Origin: Phallusia fumigata
Lineage: Eukaryota; Chordata; Ascidiacea; Phlebobranchia; Ascidiidae
Assembly: GCA_008931825.1 (NCBI GenBank)
Contig: QXVZ01009664.1
Location: forward strand, 1-26,833
Direction of reading: 5' to 3'
DNA length: 26,833 nucleotides
A model generated the notes under the pieces. It had not been told where the DNA came from. It ran no database searches and was given only the letters and a program-made list of their open reading frames with translations. The position numbers and the translations under genes are program-made. Positions 11,701-20,700 of this stretch are shown here, in pieces; the stretch's first letter is position 1, and every line of letters starts with the position of its first letter.

Positions 11701-14700
11701 TCGGACATTCGGCAACGGTCGCTGTAGAAAAATGAACTTGTATACTAGTGATAGTCCTAAACCTGAATAAAAAGGTTTGCGAACTACTATCAGTTAACTC
11801 TAAAAATGGGCTGCAACATGCTTTGTAACGGAACGTGTACAAAGTTTTAGTAACCGGAGCATGAAAAGGGGTCGCTTTGGACTCTGGAGACCGTTTAAAC
11901 AAAAAAACAAATCGGCAGTGGTGGACAAAACGTAATGAGATACTGTAAAGCTTGGGCACCGAGAGCAAAAAAAAGTAGTTTGTATTGCTCGGTACAAATA
12001 AAAAAGAAAATGTGAATTTTGTCGGCGGGGGTTCAAACTTTTGAAGGTGAATTTTTTATATTTTCATATTTCACATTTTTCATGAAAATAAACAAAAATT
12101 GGTTTTGCTGCATTGTCTGTCAAAGGAATAGATCCTTCATGTATTTTGAAAATCCTTTCATGTTTTTTGTTACCAGCATATCAGTCTCATAAGCTAAACC
12201 CTTATAACCAGATGTAATTCCTAAGGTTACCTTTACACGTAGGAAAATCGTGGGACCATTGGCCATCTCGGCACATCATCAACTTCTGTCCACTTAAAAC
12301 AAATCCATCATCACATAGAAATCGTGCAAACGCGTTAGGGAATCGACCGAAGTGGATCGGATAGGAAACTCGGCCGTTTTCCCAATNCAAAAGCAACACG
12401 ATTTAATTTCGGACATGATGGGATTTCTGCACAAAAACGAATCGGTCTAGAACGGCTAAAAAATTTGATGTTATTTGGGCCCGGTTTTAGACCACCTTGG
12501 GCAGGTTATATTCAATACCAGTTCGATTTTTTTGTGATCTGTTGTATCTTACGATATTTTTTCAACGGAATAAGGCACGCCGATACTTAGTGATGACACA
12601 TTTTTTCATTTCGACAAACGCTGTCATTTTTAGGAATAATTCAGAAAGACAATTTTAACTATCTCGTTCGCCGGAAAAAACACAAAAGGCACAACAACAG
12701 CTAAATAGAGCAGAGTTTACACGTAATTAATGGCACTTAACCGAAATTATGGTAAATATGTTTAAAAATTCAAATTGTGTATGTTGGATTAATCATTTGC
12801 AAAAAGAGGTTAGTCTGAGGATTATCTCGAAAAAGCCAGATAGCTATAGAAATCTTGACAATGGACGGATTGAAGCGATGAATAAAAACAAAGCATCGTC
12901 CTAAGAATATTCGAAAAATTTCTAAAATTACGAAACTCACTCTCACAAACTGGAAACTGATCGGTCCACTTCCCTTTCGGTCCGCACGTGACCGAGGGAC
13001 TTCCCCGGAGTCGGTAGCCGTCTCTGCACCCGAATCTGATACGGGAGAGGGGCAGTGGGGGCTCGATGTCACCCATGACGGTGTATTTCCCATGATGTGG
13101 GTGTGAGGGGGCGTAACAGGGCCTGTACTCTAATAAAAGGTTTAAATGTCAAAAAACGGCGAATCAGGTATCTCAAACATACGGCCCAATTGATAAACTC
13201 ATACGGCCCAAAATACATTTCTGAGTCTGCCAAAAAAGTGAGTCTTAAACTCATTTCTGCCACAAGTTATGATTTTTTTTAATAAATACCCCTAAATCAA
13301 CCCCTTCAAGGTCAGGATGCGAGAGCAACAGCTCCACCAGATGTTATTTTGTCATTATTTTACTGGCCCGGCGCACATGAGATCAGATGGTCTGATGGAA
13401 CCGAAATGACTTTAACATGCCTGATACCTATCCGATAACAACACAATTACCGAACTAAAAATAATTACTTACGGCATTTTTAATGCATAGCCATCAAAAT
13501 AATCATACCTGGGCAACCTTCTAAGGTCTTGTTATTCTTTGACTTCTTAAGAGGTGTCGACGATATTAGTGCGCCAACGGGGACGTTTTCAATAATTCGA
13601 CATGGAACCTCAGCTGTTAAAAATATCTCTCTTTAACATCATTGCACATAAACAAAAAAAAATTGGCAATTGGTGCACATTCGTTCAATGTAAATTTTTA
13701 TAACCGAAGCAACGAGTTGCAGCTTAGCCAGCAAAACGTTTGGCTTATAATCTTACCAGGTGGTAAAAAAATGTTAAAAGCCAATGATTCGCGTTAGCAA
13801 CGTGCTTTTCGCCAAAACATTTACAACCCTATATTTTTTAAGTTCGGTTAGATTCAGCTGAACAATAGTTTGGAATTTTGACCGCTGGTTTTCATCACTA
13901 ATCTATACCCACTGCAAAGACAATATNCAAAAGCAACACGATTCAATTTCGGACATGAGGGGATTTCTGCACAAAAATGAAACGGTCTAGAACAGCTAAA
14001 AAATTATATGTTATTTGGCCCCGGTTTTAGACCACCTTGGGCAGGTTATATTTAGTACCAGTTCATTTTTTAGTGATCTGTTGTAACTTACGACATTTTT
14101 TCAACGGAATAAGGCACGCCGATACTTGTGATGACACATTTTTTCATTTCGACAAACGCTGTCATTTTTAGGAATAATTCAGAAAGACAATTTTAACTAT
14201 CTCGTTCGCTGGAAAAAAACCCGAAAGGAGCAACAACAGTTAAACAGAGTTTACACGTAATTAATGGCACTAAACTTATATTTTGTTAAATATGTTTAAA
14301 AATTTAAATTGTGTATGTTGGATTACTCAGTTGCAAAAAGAGTTTAGTCTGAGGATTAACTCGAAAAGGCCACAAAAATTCGATAAAGCCACAAAACAGA
14401 AACCTTGATGATAGACGGATTTAGGCGATGAATAAAAACAGAGCATCGTCCTAAGAATATTCGAAAACTTCTAAAATTACGAAACTCACTCTCACAAACT
14501 GGAAACTGATCGGTCCATTTCCCTTTCGGTCCGCACGTGATCGAGGGACTTCCCCGGAGTCGGTAGCCGTCTCTGCACCCGAATCTGATACGGGAGAGGG
14601 GCAGCGGGGGCTCGATGTCACCCATGACCGTGTATTTCCCATGATGTGGGTGTGACGGGGCGTAACAGGGCCTATACTCTAATAAACGGTTTAAATGTCA

Positions 14701-17700
14701 AAAAAGCGGCAAATCAGGTATCTCAAACATACGGCCCAATTGATAAATTCATACGGCCCGAAATACATTTCTGAGTCTGCCAAAAAAGCGAGTCTTAAAC
14801 ACATTTCTGCCACAAGTTATGATTTTTTTAAATAAATATCCCCAAATCTGAAATTTTTTTGAATAAATACCCCTAAATCAACCCCTTATCCATAGTCAGG
14901 ATGCGGGGGCAACAGCTCCACCAGATGTTATTTTGTCATTATTTTACTGGCCCGCACATGAGATCAGATGGTCTGGATATTGCCCCAGAACCAAAATGAG
15001 TTTAACATGCCTGATACCTATCCGATAACAACACAATTACCGAACTGAAAATAATTACCTACGGCATTTTCAATGCATAGCCATCAAAATAATCTTACCT
15101 GGGCAACCTTCTAAAGTCTTGTTATTCTTTGACTTCTTAAGAGGTGTCGACAATATTAGAGCTCCAACGGGGACGTTTTCAATAATTCGACATGGGACCT
15201 CAGCTGTTTAAAATATATCTCTTTTACCCCATTGCACATAAAACAAAGAAAGGGGGCAATTTATGCTGTGTTTGAATACATTTGTTCAGCGTAAATTTTT
15301 TACAACCTAAGCAAAAGTCACTAATCTATACCCACTGCAAAGACAATATGTGAGAGAAACCAGTGTTTCATCAGATCTGTGCCAACAGCGTAGAATCAGT
15401 TAAAAACATTTGTGGTCAATGGTTGGAACAAAGCATGTAAAATTGCAGGACTGTACGCAGTCCACAAAACACAAATCTGCCACCACAGGAGCGAACGGTC
15501 GCTGTTTTTACTTCTTCGTCAGATAAGCACCATGATATGGTTGTAACACACGCAAAACAAACCTTTTCCACCACAAGCGGCGGAACAGATAAACACCGCA
15601 CCACTAATAAGTGGATTGCGGCAGAGTACATGACGTCATGGTAGTTATCCAGGTAAATATGTAAACCACCGTACAACGCTTAGTCCTATAATGCGAGGCA
15701 ATACGAAACCTAATGTCATTAGATTACTTGGATTATAGCCGGGTTTTTTAATGCCACACCAATGCTTAGGTTTGTTGGTAACCACGTGCGGTACAGCAAA
15801 GGGTGTGGCACGGCGTTGCAGTGACAGACGTTGGCAATGCGTTTTAAAGCCAGATTACAGCGATTAAAAATAGACATGAGCGCATGGTAATGACCGATGT
15901 ACTAATGCCGGACAAACCTTTAATTAAAAATAGTCCGTCGTTGCAACGGCACCAAACAAGGCGGTAAAATTGAACGCAGAACTTTCGTTTCGACCAAGAT
16001 TAAGTTTTTGGTTCTAAATTTGGTTTTGCTGTAATGGTTGGCTATTTTCAGTTTTTGGTACAAAGTTCGTATCTTGGATCTCAAATATCGTTTTATTAAC
16101 AGAAAAAACGAAATTCTATGTAAAAATCATTTGAATGCTTTTTAAAAGTTCAATCAGAATCTTTGTGTAATTAATGGTTTTACAAAATACTACAAAACGC
16201 CTTAAGTGAGCATTCTGTTGAAAAGGTTGATATTGGTTTATGGCGGAGATGAACATTGGTACACAATAGTCTCAATGTAAAGATAGTCCCAATACTTATG
16301 TGCGTAATATTTTCTACGCAAGTAGTGGCTTGTATCTTCTTGTAGATAAACATTGACAAGCAAAATACGTATAGCCAACGTTTTTGTAATCTGGAGCATT
16401 TTCAACAAATGTTACTGATAGATTGGGTGTCATACAGTTACGTTACTTTGTATAGTTATAGTGGATTTCTAACGGAGCCTATATTGGTGATTTCTACGGA
16501 ACACATAAATGAAATATTACTCACGGACACAAAAAGAGTTTTGCATTCCCCAGTTTCCATCATCCTGGCAAAAAATCTCTTCCGGGCCTTCCAGTTTGTA
16601 TCCTGGATTACAAATCAGCCGCAGGGTGTCGCCCTTCGCCACCAGACGGCCATAAGGAGGGTTCTGCGCCCCCGGGCAGAGCACTGGACAAAAACACAAC
16701 GATTAGCGGTCCAAATTAATCTCAAGGTGACAAAGCCGCAACAAAGGAATCTTTAGATTCGTAAGCGGCAGTATCAGGAAGGCGGAAATACGGTATTTTT
16801 CTGTCCGCAGATTTAAACCAAACACCTGCGTGGAATGGTTTTTGGCCACAAAGGCGGAACTGTCGCACCGCAAACGTTTTATCATGTGGTTTTACTCTGG
16901 TGGCAGTACTTGGGTTGTGGATGTATGGTATGAGGTAACACTGGCATCGGTGTAGAGACCTACACGGGCAATGACATCTTAAAGTGAAGTGTTTTTAAGA
17001 GCAAAATATCAAACAAAACCCTTTGGAGTCCTTTATTGCGTTGCATAGTCACTTTTCTGCTGCAAAGTTTCACTGAGACAGTAAAAATGCAAAAAATGCG
17101 GCTCTGAGCTTTGGTGTTCAGAGTTGCACATGTATTTAGAACTTATGTGGCTTATTTTTAGGTCAAAGTGTTTTGTTTGTTTTTAAATTGGGACAAAAAT
17201 CATGTTCATGTTCACTGTCGGGATTGGGTATGGAGCCCATATTACAAATTTTTGAAGCAAAAATTCACCAGTGATACGGCGATGCGTAGAATCATGTTCA
17301 AAAATACTTCAAGGTGTTACACATCTATAACAACTAAATCGTACTTGTGCATGTGGGAGGCACAGCTGACCAGGTGCCACCCGGGCCGCAATGGGCCAAT
17401 TTGCTTTCGGGCGGATCCATACGGAACCCACGGTTGCATGAGAACACTGCCGTCACGACAGATGGCTTCCCTCTCATCCGATTCATCTTATACACGTTCA
17501 CTGTTCCGTTTTCGGGTGCGGTCGGATGAGAGCAAGACGATTTTTCTAAAAATTTATCATTTTAAAACTTGTATTAGTAATGACTGCGTCAAATGTTGTA
17601 AACCACGTAGGTTTTGAATTAGAGAAATCACCGCAGAACAGTATGACGGAAAAAACTTTCGGATGGTTATAAGTAACTTCAACTTGAGGTATACAAGTCG

Positions 17701-20700
17701 TTCACACTTAACTCTTATTCAAATAGAATCAAAAGATGCAATTTAATAACAACACTTACCAATACAGGTAGGCGTGGACATGGGGTGAAACACCCCTTCC
17801 TGGCAAAATTTATAAAAGATGGCCGAATCCAGCACATATCCGTCGTCACACTCCAGCGCGTACAACGGTGCTCGGCCAATCACAGCGCCGGGTTGGGCCG
17901 CAGCCGATTTTGCCAACCCTTCCAAAGCCTTAATAGTCTCCAAAGTTGTTCTAAGTTCTTGAACCAGATTTACTCGACCTCTGATCGTGGCAAGGTCCGT
18001 AGCGCTCCGTGACATGGAAATCAACATTGCGTGTAATTTATCCGGGTCGGCCTCGTTGCTTTTTCTCACCAATTCAGCATTGGTAAGTTGACGCATTTTG
18101 CCGTTAGGTGGATCCTGCATGGCTGGGCATTTTCTCGTGTCTAGGAACAATAGTAAAGGGTAAGCAAACCCAAGTGGTCTTGACAAGGATTCAGTTTGTT
18201 AAATTTGGTAACCCGGAATGCAAAGTGACATGTTTCGAGCGGCAATGTAGTTGACGTCTAATTGCACGTGCTTGACACAATTGCGCTAAATGAAACACCA
18301 GGCCGGAAATAGCTGCGCAACGTTGAAACGTTACGAGGCGCAAAAACTAAAAGGCGCCGTTGGTGGATAGAGGTTGAACGCTCTGCAGCTACACCGCAAA
18401 GTTTGGGGTAGTTTACCTGCTTAATATGTTTGGTTAAGTCACCAACAGTGGTAAGAAGCTTCTTGTCATCATTTGGGGCCCTTTGAAAAGCCGTTTCCTG
18501 ACTGCCTTAAATGTTCTGCCTAGTATGTGTTTTTACTCCACTTATAGTTAAGACGAGGCAAGTGGTTTCCATTTGTACCAAAAAACAAGTATTTCATCAA
18601 AAGCATTTTTGACCAAACAAATTTGGCTAAGTTATCCAGGTAATATGATCGCGTACTTATCAACACAATACTATGCGCAGAAAGCAAAATAAAACTCTCA
18701 ATTTAGGCAAAGGTAAATAACAATAGACTTTAAATATTTTCTAATAACTCACCAACACAAACCGGTTTTCCATAAACAACAATCCCATCCACGCAAAGTG
18801 CAACACATTGTCCTTTAAGAGTATAACCATCGTTGCATAGGAACCTGAACATTGCGGTATTTTTCGCGAAAACGCCGTATGAGAGCATCTCGATTCGTCC
18901 GTTATCTGGTGGCGTGACGTTGGAACACGACCACCGCGGCATGGCTGTATTAAAAAAAAACATTTTAGCTTTATTTTTTATTTTTTTAAATGTCCCAAAG
19001 ACAAACTTAGAAATTATTCGATAAGGTTGCAATGGAATAAGATAAGTATACTTACCAGAGAGAAAAACTGACAGTTGCAATTCTGTATTTTGCCACCAAT
19101 TTTGAAAAACCTAACAAGCGCCTTTTGCGTATTTTAAAGTTTTAAAACCAAATGCGAAATTTAGGATACGATAAAAAACAATTTTGTGTCTGTTAATGGC
19201 ATAAAATTGTCAACAAAATATTTCTATGATTAAGAAGATAAAAGCCAGTGCTTGTGTGCAAAACATTTTCTCCTTTTCGACAAACGCTGTTTCCATCGTT
19301 AGGAATGACTCGGAAAACCGTCGCAAAGTTACTTGTAGAAAAAGTTTAACACACAAGTACTGGCATGAATCTTCCTGTTGAAACTATTTAAAACCGTGAA
19401 TTTTTTAGCTAGTATTTCACTGAAATAAGATAGTTTTGCTAGTTAGAAGCACCTTCCCTTGAAGACTTTGAATTTGGCCATCCAAGTTGGGTATCAATAG
19501 TAAATGTAACACATTACTCCGATTTTAATCTGAAAATCTATTTCGTCATCATACCGTGACGAAACTGAACTTGAGATTACGAAATCAGAGGTTAAGCTCT
19601 GTGCCGAAATCTCTTATAGCGAGCGCGAAAGTTCATTGAAAGGCAAACTCATTTCATGGCGTTTTCGGTCGGCGATCTTGGAAGGGCAAATTGAGGACAT
19701 GAACTGCGTCTTCATGTCAAAGAACGATGATTTTGCGAGGTCTCCTGGCATGGCATTTTTAGAAATCCACCGTAAATAAACAAATCAACGCTACTCGCGC
19801 ATGTCAAACATTTNTAGAAATCCACCGTAAATAAACAAATCAACGCTACTCGCGCATGTCAAACATTTTTTCGCGTTTTTTTTGATATTTTCTGCCCGCA
19901 AAATAGCACACAACGGCTAAGCATTAAAATACATCAGAAATCGATAAATTTGGTATGAAATTAAAGAGCGCATATTTAGATACATGTTGGATGCTACTAT
20001 AAGGGCGTTTGTTTGACTGCCAAAAAGTATTCAACAAATGATTAGATTTTGCAAAAACGTCCCAAGAACATTAGGTTCTGGCGATCGGGGCAAGACTCGG
20101 GGGCCCAAAAACACTCCTAACATTTTGTTATTTTTAACGCTCAATTATCACGTTAAAATAGCATCACGCCTCGTTCATCGGAACTTGGTATTTCAACAAC
20201 GTTTCTTACCTAATAATAAATAATTCTGAAAGATCAGTAAATGTTCTGCCACGTTTAGTCTTTCCTATGAGCCCTTAGTAATTACATACTAAGCCTTTCG
20301 ATATTGTGTTCAACTTTGGTCCATTAGTTATGATTTACGTTTTTTGTATGTCGCCTAACGCTACAATTGCATGACACTATGTCGCTTTGATTTCTTTCCA
20401 ACTGATATTAATTTCACACAAACCAAATCACATAGGCTTCTTAAGGGACAGTTCTTTTTGAATTTTCTTGGTTACATTGATAGATACACCTTGATAACCT
20501 GAGAGGCCAGACAATGCCAAACCCGCAGGGGAAATGATTGTGATTAAACTTGGATTGTTATCATGTTATAAGTTTCTGGATGTCTATGAGAGTGTAGGTT
20601 GCCACCGTAGCATACCTTTCGCTTTATGGATTTTATTGCCCTAAAAAGTAAGTAAAAAGGAACCCGCGCGAGGTTCAATTTCATTTGGGGAAATAGGAAT

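Larger units (their letters stand above)
12388..13926. repeat. Copy A of a 1.5 kb near-duplicated block
   Basis: Bounded by N at 12387 and 13927. It matches copy B (13928-15349) from CAAAAGCAACACG to GACAATAT with substitutions and indels, and includes the mini-exon and CCP5 exon. Copy A has about 180 bases near 13705-13895 that copy B lacks. Both copies start at the same base next to an N, which favours two alleles laid end to end over a true tandem duplication. Confidence 0.88.
13928..15349. repeat. Copy B of the 1.5 kb near-duplicated block
   Basis: It matches copy A (12388-13926) and continues on its right into unique sequence (GTGAGAGAAACC). Near 14850 it has a small local duplication of an AATAAATACCCCTAAATC-like segment that copy A lacks. 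Confidence 0.88.

Noticed and set aside
11384..11968. Long minus-strand frame (194 codons) as a single-exon gene
   Set aside because: Only 11542-11721 has a CCP pattern and fitting splice sites; the frame runs on into intron sequence on both sides.
12202..12399. CCP frame reading through N at 12387 to an ATG
   Set aside because: The bases beyond the N belong to the start of another contig (they match 13928 onward), so the extension is an assembly product.
15416..15676. Minus-strand 86-codon cysteine-containing frame as another CCP exon
   Set aside because: The cysteine spacing and the Gly-aromatic motif of a CCP are absent, and no phase-1 splice sites frame it.
16409..16756. Plus-strand 115-codon frame
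   Set aside because: It is antisense to the CCP4 exon, which has a full cysteine pattern and splice sites on the minus strand.
17168..17617. Plus-strand 149-codon frame
   Set aside because: It is antisense to the CCP3 exon and has no domain of its own.
17714..17729. A functional spliced-leader RNA gene
   Set aside because: The 16-mer is not followed by a GT donor, here or at 21743-21758.
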